Source: CAZBLK01 sp964492715
Lineage (GTDB): Bacteria > Bacillota > Clostridia > Lachnospirales > WRBF01
Direction of reading: 5' to 3'
Assembly (NCBI GenBank): GCA_964492715.1
Contig: CAZBLK010000024.1
Location: 1-46,207, forward strand
DNA length: 46,207 nucleotides
The position numbers and the translations under genes were made by a program. Positions 25,011 through 33,186 of the stretch are shown here, piece by piece. How positions within the stretch are numbered: position 1 is the first letter of the stretch; each line of letters starts with the position of its first letter. The notes under the pieces were generated by a model. That model searched no databases and had not been told where the DNA came from. It was given only the letters and a program-made list of their open reading frames with translations.

Positions 25011-25772
25011 ATGGTTATTATATATTTTTCGGGGACAGGTAATTCAAAATATATAGCACAGCTTTTTGCTAATAAAATGAACATAAAAAGCTACTCTATA
25101 GAAGAAAATGTTAATTTTGCTGATGTGTTTAAAAGCAACAGTACAATTGGCTTTTGTTTCCCTACCTATGGGTCAATAGTTCCAAGAATTATGAGAGAAT
25201 TTGTTGAAAAGCACATGAGCTTGTTAAATGGCAAAAAAATTTTTATTTTCTGCACACAGCTTATGTTTTCTGGTGATGGCGCTCGTGCTTTCACGGACTT
25301 GTTGCACGATGTTAAAGTTAAAGTAATTTATGCAGAACATTTTAATATGCCAAACAACATTTGCAACACAAATATTTTTAAAATTACAAACGGTGAAGAA
25401 AATAAAAAATACCTTATAAATGCTGAACGAAAAATGAATGTAGTATGCAAAAATATAAGGTATGGAAAAGTTGTTAAACGTGGGTTTAACACTTTTTCAA
25501 AATGGCTTGGTTTAATTCAAGGCTCGTCTTTTCCAAAAATTGAGCAGAAAAACCTAGGCTCTGTTAAAGTAAATAAAGACTGTATAAGCTGCGGAGTTTG
25601 CGTAAAGCTTTGCCCCATGAAAAACCTTGAGCTAAATGGTGACACAGTTGTGCACAAGGAAAACTGTACATTATGCTATAGGTGTGTTAATGCTTGCCCC
25701 AAAAAAGCTATTAATGTTTTGTTCCATAATGAAATTAAAAAGCAGTATAAGGGTATTACTGCTTTAAAGTAA
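25011..25772 (+). CDS. EFR1-type flavodoxin/ferredoxin fusion
   Basis: A 253-residue electron-transfer protein of the EFR1 type found in strict anaerobes. The N-terminal flavodoxin-like half has the FMN loop YFSGTGNSKYIAQLFA. The C-terminal half carries two 4Fe-4S clusters: CISCGVCVKLCP and CTLCYRCVNACPKKA. GTAGGTGATATA lies ahead of the ATG. It is followed 13 nt later by the hydrolase-rhodanese gene. The exact electron partners are unknown. Confidence 0.9.
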   Translation: MVIIYFSGTGNSKYIAQLFANKMNIKSYSIEENVNFADVFKSNSTIGFCFPTYGSIVPRIMREFVEKHMSLLNGKKIFIFCTQLMFSGDGARAFTDLLHDVKVKVIYAEHFNMPNNICNTNIFKITNGEENKKYLINAERKMNVVCKNIRYGKVVKRGFNTFSKWLGLIQGSSFPKIEQKNLGSVKVNKDCISCGVCVKLCPMKNLELNGDTVVHKENCTLCYRCVNACPKKAINVLFHNEIKKQYKGITALK

Positions 25773-25785
25773 GAGGTGTTTCTGC

Positions 25786-26814
25786 ATGAAAAATTTAAAA
25801 AAGAAAATATTAATTGTTTTTCTGTCAATAATTGTAATTAGTGCAGGAGCATTTTTTGCTTATTCAGCAATTTACTATAGAGCAGAGCAATCTGCACAAA
25901 AAATTATTACGGATAACCCAGATGTCGTAACAGTAACTGGAAAGTATACTATTTTTAAATCAAACGTAGAAAGTGATACGGCCTTGGTTTTTTATCCTGG
26001 AGGAAAAGTTGAGCATACAGCATATGCAAACTTGTGCTACAATTTAAGCCAAAACGGAATTAACGTAGTTCTTGTTAAAATGCCGTTTAACCTTGCTGTG
26101 TTTGACACAAGTGCAGCCGAGGGTGCGTTTGCTCTGTTACCAGAAGTTAAAAATTGGTACATTTCAGGCCATTCGCTTGGTGGTGCAATGGCAAGTAGCT
26201 ACGTATCAAAAAATACCGACAAAGTAAAAGGGCTTGTTTTGCTAGGTTCTTATGTTTACGGTGACATTGGAAATGTGCCAGCCCTTACAATTTACGGAAG
26301 CAATGATAATGTTTTAGACAAAACAAAGGTGACAGGGGAAAACACTTTTGTAATTGAAGGCGGAAATCACGCTTATTTTGGAAATTACGGAGAACAAAAA
26401 GGTGACGGAAAGACAGAAATTTCAAGAGAGGAACAACAGGGCAGTGCGTCAGAAAGCATTTTAAACTTTATAATAAATTCTAAAGAAAAGGAAGTAACCA
26501 CAATGTCAGAGTATAAAAAGATTTCACCAGATGAAGCAAAGCAAATGATGGATAATGAAAAAGTAATAGTTCTTGATGTGCGTACTCAAGGGGAATTTTC
26601 CGAAGGTCACATTGAAAATGCTGTTTTGCTTACAGATTCTACAGTTAAAAGCAAAGCGGCGGAAGTTTTGCCCGACAAGAATGCCAAAATTTTGGTTTAT
26701 TGCCGAAGCGGAGCTCGCAGCGCTTCTGCATCTCGTGAATTAATAAAGCTTGGGTACACAAATGTGTATGATTTTGGTGGAATTATGTCATGGGAGTATG
26801 AAGTAGTGAAGTAA
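25786..26814 (+). CDS. Membrane-anchored alpha/beta hydrolase fused to a rhodanese domain
   Basis: A 342-residue fusion. Residues 1-25 form a membrane anchor or signal segment; residues 60-225 are an alpha/beta hydrolase (nucleophile elbow SGHSLGGA, acid/His region ending GGNHAYFG). Residues 240-342 are a rhodanese sulfurtransferase domain, with the catalytic Cys306 in YCRSGARSAS and a preceding VLDVRTQGEFSEGHI. The second part starts with its own AAAGGAAG and ATG (26503, Met240), so it may also be translated as a separate 103-residue cytosolic protein. If the fusion is membrane-exported, the rhodanese would be outside the cell, where it would normally not act; this supports internal initiation. 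Follows EFR1 in an operon. Confidence 0.85.
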   Translation: MKNLKKKILIVFLSIIVISAGAFFAYSAIYYRAEQSAQKIITDNPDVVTVTGKYTIFKSNVESDTALVFYPGGKVEHTAYANLCYNLSQNGINVVLVKMPFNLAVFDTSAAEGAFALLPEVKNWYISGHSLGGAMASSYVSKNTDKVKGLVLLGSYVYGDIGNVPALTIYGSNDNVLDKTKVTGENTFVIEGGNHAYFGNYGEQKGDGKTEISREEQQGSASESILNFIINSKEKEVTTMSEYKKISPDEAKQMMDNEKVIVLDVRTQGEFSEGHIENAVLLTDSTVKSKAAEVLPDKNAKILVYCRSGARSASASRELIKLGYTNVYDFGGIMSWEYEVVK

Positions 26815-26825
26815 TTTTAAACATA

Positions 26826-26848
26826 AAAAACCCCCGCAAATGCGGGGG
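26826..26848 (-). terminator. Terminator of the VanW gene
   Basis: An 8-bp GC-rich stem (CCCCCGCA 26831-26838 with TGCGGGGG 26841-26848) and AA loop is followed on the minus strand by a T run (26826-26830). The plus side has no T tract, so its main use is for the VanW gene, though it may also block readthrough from the plus-strand operon. Confidence 0.85.
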
Positions 26849-26853
26849 CAGTG

Positions 26854-27423
26854 TTACCGAAGAATATCAACAATAACTTTGTTATCCACTACATAGCTTG
26901 AAATAATTATCGGAAAGTCTTTGTTATTTACAAACTTAAAGTCAACACCGCCATAAGACGTTGAAGCATCACGCCCATCTGGTACATATTGAACATCTTT
27001 TGAATGTTCGTGCCGTTCTGTTACTTCAAGTCCAACGGCATCAACGGCGTTGTAAAGCGTGCTGCTAACTTGGCAAACGCCCCCGCCAAAACCTTTCGAC
27101 TCTTTTCCTTTTACAAAAATTCTAGCTTCTTTGAAGCCGTTTTTTTTATTTGTTGGGCCTACAGCTTCATTAAAAGAAAATTCTTCGCCAGGGTTTACAA
27201 CTATTCCATCAATACGTTTTGAGGCAATCATAATGTTTTTACCCCTTGCTGATTTTTGCGAGTCAAACTCGGTTACATATCGCCCAAGAAGCTCACCGTA
27301 AGAAGCTTCTTCATAAGTATAAAATTCGTTTGCAAACACTTGATGTATATTATTTGTGCCAAAGCAAAACATAAAAAAAACAGCAGAAGCGGCAAGAGAA
27401 CGCTTTAAAAATTTTTTTAACAT
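26854..27423 (-). CDS. VanW-family secreted protein
   Basis: A protein of 189 residues with a signal or anchor (KFLKRSLAASAVFFMFCFG) and a VanW domain (GEEFSFNEAVGPTNKKNGFKEARIF...GGGVCQVSSTLYNA...). VanW is found in vancomycin-resistance clusters but is widespread without resistance, and is often joined to peptidoglycan-binding parts; its biochemical role is unknown. This is a short form with only the VanW domain. I use the ATG at 27423, which has GCGAGGAGG 8 nt before it. The ribosome binding site can pair with a complementary leader stretch (27477-27487). Confidence 0.9.
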   Translation of the reverse strand: MLKKFLKRSLAASAVFFMFCFGTNNIHQVFANEFYTYEEASYGELLGRYVTEFDSQKSARGKNIMIASKRIDGIVVNPGEEFSFNEAVGPTNKKNGFKEARIFVKGKESKGFGGGVCQVSSTLYNAVDAVGLEVTERHEHSKDVQYVPDGRDASTSYGGVDFKFVNNKDFPIIISSYVVDNKVIVDILR

Positions 27424-27427
27424 AAAA

Positions 27428-27487
27428 ATACCTCCTCGCCTTAGCAAAGCTTTACAGCCTTATTATTTGCTTATATGCGAGGAGTAT
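27428..27487 (-). promoter_or_regulatory. Ribosome-binding-site-masking hairpin upstream of VanW
   Basis: In the minus-strand mRNA the leader ATACTCCTCGC (27477-27487) is complementary to GCGAGGAGGTAT (27428-27439), which contains the VanW Shine-Dalgarno sequence, with one bulged G. Inside, AGCAAA (27466-27471) and TTTGCT (27443-27448) also pair. The nested stem would hide the ribosome binding site. The pairing is directly visible; a regulatory role is inferred. Confidence 0.5.
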
Positions 27488-27527
27488 CCTTATTTAATTT
27501 TAGCAACAAAGAAAGAAAATAACAAAA

Positions 27528-29936
27528 CTATTCTTGTGCCGATTTTTTGTAAAACTCTTTTAAGCGTTTAATAACTTTTCCGTGAACAGAGTTAGGCGAA
27601 TATTTTGCTTTTTCATTTTTTGCTCCTGCACTAACACCTGTTAAAATTTCTATTCCTTGGTCAACGTGGCTAATTGCATAAATGTGGAAGTTCCCTTCCT
27701 TTACAGCTTCTATAACTTCGTCTTTTAAAACCAAATCTTTTACGTTTTGAATTGGAATAATTACGCCTTGCGTTCCTGTAAAACCTCTGGAGCGGCAAAG
27801 GTCAAAAAAGCCTTCAATTTTGTGCGTTACTCCGCCAATAGGCTGAATTTCGCCATACTGGTTTATGCTTCCGGTTACTGCAATTTCTTGGTTTATCGGA
27901 ATTTCTGCAATGCTTGACAAAACAGCGTAAAGCTCTGTGCTTGAAGCACTGTCGCCGTCTACACCACTATAGTTTTGCTCAAAGCACAGCCTGCACGAAA
28001 GCGAAAGCGGAAATTCTTGTGCGTACATTTGCCCCAAGTAGCCGCTTAAAACTTGCACACCTTTGTCATGTATTGAACCGCTCATTTCAACTTCTTTTTC
28101 AATGTTAATAATTCCAGCTTTGCCAACACAAGTTGTTGCTGTAATTTTGCTAGGCTTTGCAAACATGTAATCACCAACGCTCATTACTGCAAGACCATTT
28201 ATTTGACCAACTTTTTGCCCAACAGTGTCAAGCATTATAAGCCCGTCGCCAATCATTTGTGAAAGCTTTTCTTCGTACATGTTGTGCCTGTAGTCACGTT
28301 CTTTTATAGCTTTTTTAATGTGTGCGCCTGTAATAAGCTGTGCATTGTCAAGCCTTGCCCATGTGTACGCTTCCGCTAAAATTTCTGTAAGTTTATTAAA
28401 ACGAGTTGTAAATTTGTTTTGCTGTTCAGAAATTCTTGTAGAATATTCAACTAGGCTTAAAACTGCTGTATAGTCAAAAGGCAAAGTTTTTTCTTTTTCT
28501 GAAAAGCTTTTTACAAACCGTGCAATTTCAGTTACATTGTTACTGGTTGCGTCCATTTCATAATCAAACTCGGCGCAAATTTTAAAAAGCTTTGCAAACT
28601 CATCGTCAAACTCGTAAAGAAGCTCATAAAGGTACGACGTTCCGACAAGTATTACCTTAAAATCAACAGGCATAGGCTCTGGCTTAACCCCAGACATAAC
28701 AACGCCTGTAGAATATTCACGGAACGACTCGGTTACAACCTCTTTTGTCATTAGCACTCGACGCAAAACTTCCCATGCGTGGTAGTTCGCAAACAAGTCA
28801 TGCGCCTGCAAAATTAAATAACCGCCGTTTGCCTTGTGGCAAAGCCCACCTTTTATTTTCATAAAATCTGTTGTAAGGTTTCCAAACTCGTTGTCATATT
28901 CTATTTCGCCAATAAGGTTTGTGTAAGTTGGGTTAAAATCAACTATAACAGGTGCGCCTTTAAGCTTGGAATTGTCTGTAATTACGTTAACCTTATACTT
29001 AGAAAACATGTCTTCGCTAGAGCGTTTGTTATACCACGGAAGCATAAGCGGCATTTGCTCGTCACTTCCAGTATCCTGTTCCAAAAAGTCTTCTATGTTT
29101 TCGAGAATATCTTCTTTTATATCTTTTAAATATGAAACAACCTCGTCATTTTCAGCATATTTTTCAAAAAGCGGCGTCATGTGATGACCAAGTGTGAAAA
29201 GGCTTGTGCTATATTCAAAAGCTTCAACATCACGACGAGTAAGCCTTTCATATTCACGAATTTCTCGCATAGCTTCCTGCGCCTTTTTTTGAATTACTTC
29301 TGAGTTTGCAGAAATTGCGTCTTTATCTTCTTGCGAAAGTGTGTCAAACTGTTCCTCAGAAATTACTTCGCCGCCTACTATCGGCATAAAGTAAATCCCT
29401 GAGTTTGTTGTTTTTACGCCAAAATTTTGCGACTTTGCTTCTTCTGTCATTGAACGGATAATTTCGTCTCTGTACTCTTGGTACGTTTTTACAATGTCAG
29501 CTTTGTTGTTTTCAAAGTCCTTTGCAGAAAAAACTTTTGGAAGCTCGGTTAAAAGGCGGTTTATAAGTTCGTCTAGGTCATCTTTAAGTTCGTTTCCGCT
29601 TCCAGCTGGTAGCTTTAGCATTTTAGGGCATTTTGGGTTTTTAAAGTTGTAAATGTAGCACAAGTCGGGTGGGGTAGGCTCGGTTTTTGCAAGCTTTTCT
29701 GCAAACCTTTTTGAAAAAGTGGTTTTACCTGTTCCTGGAAGACCCATTGCATAAATGTTGTAGCCCTTCATTTTTACGTTAAGCCCAAACTCAATTGAAC
29801 GTGCAGCACGCTCTTGACCAATTATGTCAAAAATTCCTTCAAGCTCATCAGTGGTTTTAAAGCCCAAGTTGTAGTCGCCGAAGTTTTTTAGCTTCGTGTA
29901 ATGAAGCTCTGTTGTCGCCTTTGCCTTATTCCTCAT
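27528..29936 (-). CDS. Lon-family ATP-dependent protease (LonB/YcbZ-like)
   Basis: An 802-residue AAA+ protease of the Lon (S16) clan, in a form without the classical Lon N-domain. The ATPase Walker A is GLPGTGKTT (65-73). A long helical insertion with DUF-like character lies at about 190-330. The C-terminal Lon protease domain has the catalytic dyad Ser663 (GVDGDSASS) and Lys706 (GGVTHKIEG), 43 residues apart as in Lon. Substrates in the cell are unknown; such proteins degrade unfolded proteins or regulators. Its start overlaps the rimI stop by 11 nt, so it is co-expressed with the tsa/rimI cluster. The frame begins with ATG after a plausible RBS in rimI. Confidence 0.93.
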   Translation of the reverse strand: MRNKAKATTELHYTKLKNFGDYNLGFKTTDELEGIFDIIGQERAARSIEFGLNVKMKGYNIYAMGLPGTGKTTFSKRFAEKLAKTEPTPPDLCYIYNFKNPKCPKMLKLPAGSGNELKDDLDELINRLLTELPKVFSAKDFENNKADIVKTYQEYRDEIIRSMTEEAKSQNFGVKTTNSGIYFMPIVGGEVISEEQFDTLSQEDKDAISANSEVIQKKAQEAMREIREYERLTRRDVEAFEYSTSLFTLGHHMTPLFEKYAENDEVVSYLKDIKEDILENIEDFLEQDTGSDEQMPLMLPWYNKRSSEDMFSKYKVNVITDNSKLKGAPVIVDFNPTYTNLIGEIEYDNEFGNLTTDFMKIKGGLCHKANGGYLILQAHDLFANYHAWEVLRRVLMTKEVVTESFREYSTGVVMSGVKPEPMPVDFKVILVGTSYLYELLYEFDDEFAKLFKICAEFDYEMDATSNNVTEIARFVKSFSEKEKTLPFDYTAVLSLVEYSTRISEQQNKFTTRFNKLTEILAEAYTWARLDNAQLITGAHIKKAIKERDYRHNMYEEKLSQMIGDGLIMLDTVGQKVGQINGLAVMSVGDYMFAKPSKITATTCVGKAGIINIEKEVEMSGSIHDKGVQVLSGYLGQMYAQEFPLSLSCRLCFEQNYSGVDGDSASSTELYAVLSSIAEIPINQEIAVTGSINQYGEIQPIGGVTHKIEGFFDLCRSRGFTGTQGVIIPIQNVKDLVLKDEVIEAVKEGNFHIYAISHVDQGIEILTGVSAGAKNEKAKYSPNSVHGKVIKRLKEFYKKSAQE

Positions 29937-30399
29937 GCTGCACCCCCAGTATTTGCAATTCTTTCCACATAATAATTGCGTCTTCTTTCGTGTCTACATA
30001 ATAGTTTTTGCGCAAGCCCTCAACCTTGAAGCCAAAACTGCTGTAAAGCTTCATTGCAGCAGAGTTTCCTACACGCACCTCTAGCGTTAGCCCAATCATT
30101 TCTTTTTCCTCTGCAATTTCTACAAGCCTGCTTAGTATAATTTTGCCTACACCTCTTTGCCTGTGCTTAGGGCTTACTGCAATGTTTGTAATGTGACCTT
30201 CGTTTACTATGTGCCACATACCGCCGTAGCCAACAACGTTGTCTGTTTCTGTATCGACAGCAACTACATAAATTGCCATCTTGTTTTCGGAAATTTCTTT
30301 AATAAAATCATTTTTTGTCCATGGAATTGTAAAACAATCTAGCTCTATTTCATAAACCTGCATTAGGTGTGCAAGTGTCATTTTTTCGGTTTTAATCAT
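29926..30399 (-). CDS. rimI: Ribosomal protein S18-alanine N-acetyltransferase RimI
   Basis: GNAT-family acetyltransferase that acetylates the N-terminal Ala of ribosomal protein S18. The acetyl-CoA loop is RQRGVGKIIL, preceded by ITNIAVSPKH, with LEVRVGNSAAMKLYSSFGF in motif B, all typical of RimI. Located in the tsaE-tsaB-rimI order common to Firmicutes, and separated from tsaB by a palindromic element. AAGGAGAAG precedes the ATG. The tsaD gene that usually accompanies the set is not in the window. Confidence 0.93.
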   Translation of the reverse strand: MIKTEKMTLAHLMQVYEIELDCFTIPWTKNDFIKEISENKMAIYVVAVDTETDNVVGYGGMWHIVNEGHITNIAVSPKHRQRGVGKIILSRLVEIAEEKEMIGLTLEVRVGNSAAMKLYSSFGFKVEGLRKNYYVDTKEDAIIMWKELQILGVQHEE

Positions 30400-30426
30400 T
30401 TCTTCTCCTTATACTAATTCTGGATT

Positions 30427-30598
30427 ATACTAGGGTGTATCCGATAATTATAAGTTCTGCACAAATCGAGCAGTTTTTTTGTCTGACGAGGCAGAATTTC
30501 GCAGGCATAACTAGAAGTTAGACAAGAAATTCTAACGAAGTCAGGCGGAAAAACTGCCGATTTTGTGCAAATTTTATTTGTCGGATAGACCCTAGTAT
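30427..30598. mobile_element. Imperfect palindromic element between tsaB and rimI
   Basis: A 172-bp element whose halves are complementary along almost the whole length: outer arms ATACTAGGG / CCCTAGTAT, then TGTATCCGATAA-like and TTGTCGGATAGA-like stretches, GCACAAATCG / CGATTTTGTGC, and CTGACGAGG...CAGAATTTC / GAAATTCT...GAAGTCAG. It has no coding capacity. A MITE-like or REP-like origin is likely. The 5' end TAGGG... resembles the element at the right edge of the window. Confidence 0.7.
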
Positions 30599-30608
30599 TG
30601 ATTATGGT

Positions 30609-31325
30609 TTAATTGGAATTAGTATTATGTTCCGTTTGTCTTTCGTCAAGTTCTCTTTCGGCTTGAGGTTTTCTCAAGTAAATTGGTGCAAATTCGTTGT
30701 AGCCAACAGCCTTGCCTTTTTCTAAAAGATAAAACGCAGCGGCCGCAACTGATGCTGCCCTTTGAGTGTTAAGGTGTTTTGCTGCCATTTCAAACGAAGC
30801 TTCTAAAATTTGTTTTGAGTAGACAAAAACACCGTCGCCTAAAAAAATGGCTGGTTTGTTAAGCTTTTTTATAGTTTCCAGCAACTCGTTAAAATCAACA
30901 GCCGTATCTTCAACCAATTGAATTAATTCTCCGTTTACACTTTCAAAAACAGCGGTGTAAACTTGCCCACGCCGTGCATCCATTATTGGGACAATAAGGC
31001 TGTTATTTATACCGATTACATTATATGCAAGGGCAAAAAGTGTAGGAACAGGGATAATTTTTTTTCCGCTGCCGTGTGCCAAAGCTTTAGCCGATGCGCC
31101 GCCAATGCGAAGCCCTGTAAAAGACCCCGGACCAGACGAAACTGCTATATAGTCCATGTCCGCCATAGAAAGACCAAGAAGTGTAAGCATTTGGGAAAGC
31201 ATAGGCATAAGTGTTTCGGAATGGTTTATTTTGTTGTTTATAGTAAACTCGCCAACTGTGCATGCTTCATTTAAAACAGCGACAGAAGCAACTTGTCCCG
31301 AAGCTTCAACTGCAAGTATGTTCAT
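30609..31325 (-). CDS. tsaB: tRNA threonylcarbamoyladenosine protein TsaB
   Basis: Partner of TsaD and TsaE in making the t6A base of ANN-decoding tRNAs. It carries the ASKHA-fold signature SSGPGSFTGLRIGGASAKALA near residue 70, with NILAVEASGQ at the N-terminus and a Glu-rich end. I use the ATG at 31325 (MNILAVEAS), 6 nt beyond the tsaE stop with GGTGA ahead; an ATG four codons earlier at 31337 overlaps tsaE and is less likely. Co-transcribed with tsaE. Confidence 0.93.
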   Translation of the reverse strand: MNILAVEASGQVASVAVLNEACTVGEFTINNKINHSETLMPMLSQMLTLLGLSMADMDYIAVSSGPGSFTGLRIGGASAKALAHGSGKKIIPVPTLFALAYNVIGINNSLIVPIMDARRGQVYTAVFESVNGELIQLVEDTAVDFNELLETIKKLNKPAIFLGDGVFVYSKQILEASFEMAAKHLNTQRAASVAAAAFYLLEKGKAVGYNEFAPIYLRKPQAERELDERQTEHNTNSN

Positions 31326-31330
31326 AATTT

Positions 31331-31759
31331 TCACCATTTGTTCCTTATTTTAATTTGCCTGTAGTTATCATCTTTTGTGTAATCTTTTTCAATGTCTATA
31401 TAAAAAGCGTTGTCTGGTATAAGCTCTTTAATAAGCTGCGCCCATTCGACAAGGCAAACACCGTCGCCAAAAAACATTTCCTCATAGCCCAAGTCGTCCA
31501 TTTCGTAAATGCTTCCAATTCGGTAAACGTCAAAGTGGTAAAGGGGGAGAGTTCCGCTTTTGTATTCATTTACTATTGTAAAGGTAGGGCTTGTCAGTTC
31601 CTCTTTTATAGAAAGCCCTTCGGCAAAACCTTTTGCAAAAACAGTTTTGCCTGCGCCCAAGTCTCCGTTTAGGCAAAAAATGTCGCCTGCCCTTGCTTCT
31701 TTTGCAAGGTTAATTGCAATTTGCTTTGTTTGTTTTGGGGAATTTGTTTCGTATATCAT
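31331..31759 (-). CDS. tsaE: tRNA threonylcarbamoyladenosine ATPase TsaE
   Basis: P-loop ATPase that activates the TsaB-TsaD complex in t6A synthesis. Walker A NGDLGAGKT is at about residues 31-39, and the family signatures LTSPTFTIVNEY and LYHFDVYRI follow, with VEWAQLIKELIP in the C-terminal part. The 142 residues are typical. AGAGGTAAAA precedes the ATG. First gene of the minus-strand operon tsaE-tsaB-rimI-lon; the promoter is at 31842-31870. Confidence 0.95.
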   Translation of the reverse strand: MIYETNSPKQTKQIAINLAKEARAGDIFCLNGDLGAGKTVFAKGFAEGLSIKEELTSPTFTIVNEYKSGTLPLYHFDVYRIGSIYEMDDLGYEEMFFGDGVCLVEWAQLIKELIPDNAFYIDIEKDYTKDDNYRQIKIRNKW

Positions 31760-31841
31760 TTTTACCTCTTATTTATTCTTTAGTTTAAAGAAATTTTCTA
31801 CAGCAAAGTGGTTAAATATACCGTAATAGTTTAACATTCAC

Positions 31842-31870
31842 ATTATAAGTTAAAATTTAGGAAATAACAA
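31842..31870 (-). promoter_or_regulatory. Promoter of the tsaE operon
   Basis: Minus-strand TTGTTA (31865-31870), 17 bp, TATAAT (31842-31847). Exact spacing and a perfect -10. The stretch between here and the tsaE start has no other obvious signal. Confidence 0.65.
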
Positions 31871-31980
31871 TATTAAATAAATTTTCATTTTAAGCGATGT
31901 GTAAACTTACTTTTATACTTTTGTTACTTGAAGACGATAAAGAAAGAGAAAGTCTTAAAATCTATGGTGGTTTTAGCAGG

Positions 31981-32013
31981 TTAGGGCGTGTTCCCAGTGG
32001 GAACACGCCCTAA
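31981..32013. repeat. 33-bp perfect palindromic repeat
   Basis: A 15-bp stem (TTAGGGCGTGTTCCC with its complement) and AGT loop; no T tract on either side. TAGGGCGTGTT is also found in the element at the window's right end (from about 46153). Possibly a deleted relic of that repeat family, or a REP-like unit. Rest of the 31760-32134 intergenic stretch holds only the two promoters. Confidence 0.7.
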
Positions 32014-32052
32014 TTGATTGAAAAAACTACGCTAAGTAGCTTTGCATCAGAG

Positions 32053-32081
32053 TTGACATTTTAAAACCATTGTGCTATATT
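32053..32081 (+). promoter_or_regulatory. Promoter of asnA
   Basis: TTGACA (32053-32058), 17 bp, TATATT (32076-32081). The start near 32088 leaves a leader of about 47 nt, too short for a T-box. Confidence 0.7.
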
Positions 32082-32134
32082 CGGAATCAATGTATAAACT
32101 ATAGAAGTACCCTTTTACTCGAAAGGACAATAAT

Positions 32135-33142
32135 ATGAGCAAACTAATTATTCCAAAGCAGTACAAACCGCTTTTATCAGTGTTTGATACACAACACGCA
32201 ATTGAAACTGTTAATAAAGACTTTGAAAGCAACCTTACAAGGGAACTGAATTTGCGCCGTGTCAGTGCACCACTTTTTGTAGACTCTAAGTCGGGGTTAA
32301 ATGACGACTTAAACGGCATTGAAAACGCTGTCGAATTTACAGTAAAAGAAACACAAAAGAAAGCGCAAATTGTGCATTCATTGGCAAAATGGAAACGGCT
32401 TGCTTTGCATAAATATAAATTCCCTGTTGGAATGGGGCTTTATACAGACATGAATGCTATTCGTTGCGACGAGGAAATGGATAACATTCATTCAATATAC
32501 GTTGACCAGTGGGATTGGGAAAAGGTTATTGACAGTTCGTCACGTAATTTGGTATACATAAAAAACACTGTTAAAAAGATTGTAAATGCAATTTGTGACA
32601 CGCATGAGCTTATAAAATTAAAATACCCACAGCTTACGTTTTCTCTTTCAAGGGAAGTTTCGTTTGTAACAACTCAAGAGCTTGAGGACATGTACCCAAC
32701 ACTTTCCCCAAAAGAACGTGAGAACGAATATTTAAGGGAAAACAAAACTGCTTTTATTATGCAAATTGGTGATGTTTTAAAGTCGGGAGTTAAGCACGAC
32801 GGCAGAGCACCAGACTATGACGATTGGGCTCTTAACGGCGACATTATGTTTTGGAACGAGATGCTTTCATGTGCATTTGAAATTTCTTCAATGGGTATTC
32901 GTGTAGACGAAAAGTCGCTTGATTATCAGCTTGCAAAATCAAATTGCAACAACCGCAGAGAGCTTCCTTTTCATAAGATGCTGCTTGAAGGGCAGCTTCC
33001 GCTTACTATGGGCGGTGGAATAGGGCAGTCTAGGCTTTCTATGTTGTTGCTTGAAAAGGCGCACATTGGTGAGGTACAGGCTTCAATTTGGGACGAAGAT
33101 ACTTTAAGTGGCTGCAAGGCTGTTGGTATTGAGCTGCTATAA
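32135..33142 (+). CDS. asnA: Aspartate-ammonia ligase AsnA
   Basis: Makes asparagine from aspartate, ammonia and ATP; it is related to class II tRNA synthetases. The 335 residues match the known length (about 330). Recognisable segments include SKLIIPKQYKP at the start, LNLRRVSAPLF, LNDDLNGIENAVEF, WKRLALHKYKF, MNAIRCDEE, VDQWDWEKV, PLTMGGGIGQSRLSMLLLEK near the end. GAAAGGACAATAAT gives a ribosome binding site. Monocistronic or followed by galM 44 nt later. No T-box is seen upstream, although many Firmicutes asnA genes have one. Confidence 0.96.
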   Translation: MSKLIIPKQYKPLLSVFDTQHAIETVNKDFESNLTRELNLRRVSAPLFVDSKSGLNDDLNGIENAVEFTVKETQKKAQIVHSLAKWKRLALHKYKFPVGMGLYTDMNAIRCDEEMDNIHSIYVDQWDWEKVIDSSSRNLVYIKNTVKKIVNAICDTHELIKLKYPQLTFSLSREVSFVTTQELEDMYPTLSPKERENEYLRENKTAFIMQIGDVLKSGVKHDGRAPDYDDWALNGDIMFWNEMLSCAFEISSMGIRVDEKSLDYQLAKSNCNNRRELPFHKMLLEGQLPLTMGGGIGQSRLSMLLLEKAHIGEVQASIWDEDTLSGCKAVGIELL

Positions 33143-33186
33143 TGAAAAAAGACTTTTAAAAGTATTTTGTTTTAAATGGTGATAAT

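Noticed and set aside
31897..32013. 38-codon open frame ending in the palindrome at 31981
   Set aside because: It has no ribosome binding site, and its last codons are the palindrome itself; likely chance.
32014..32134. T-box riboswitch upstream of asnA
   Set aside because: The predicted transcript leader is only about 47 nt and contains no TGGNACCGCG-type T-box sequence or terminator/antiterminator pair.
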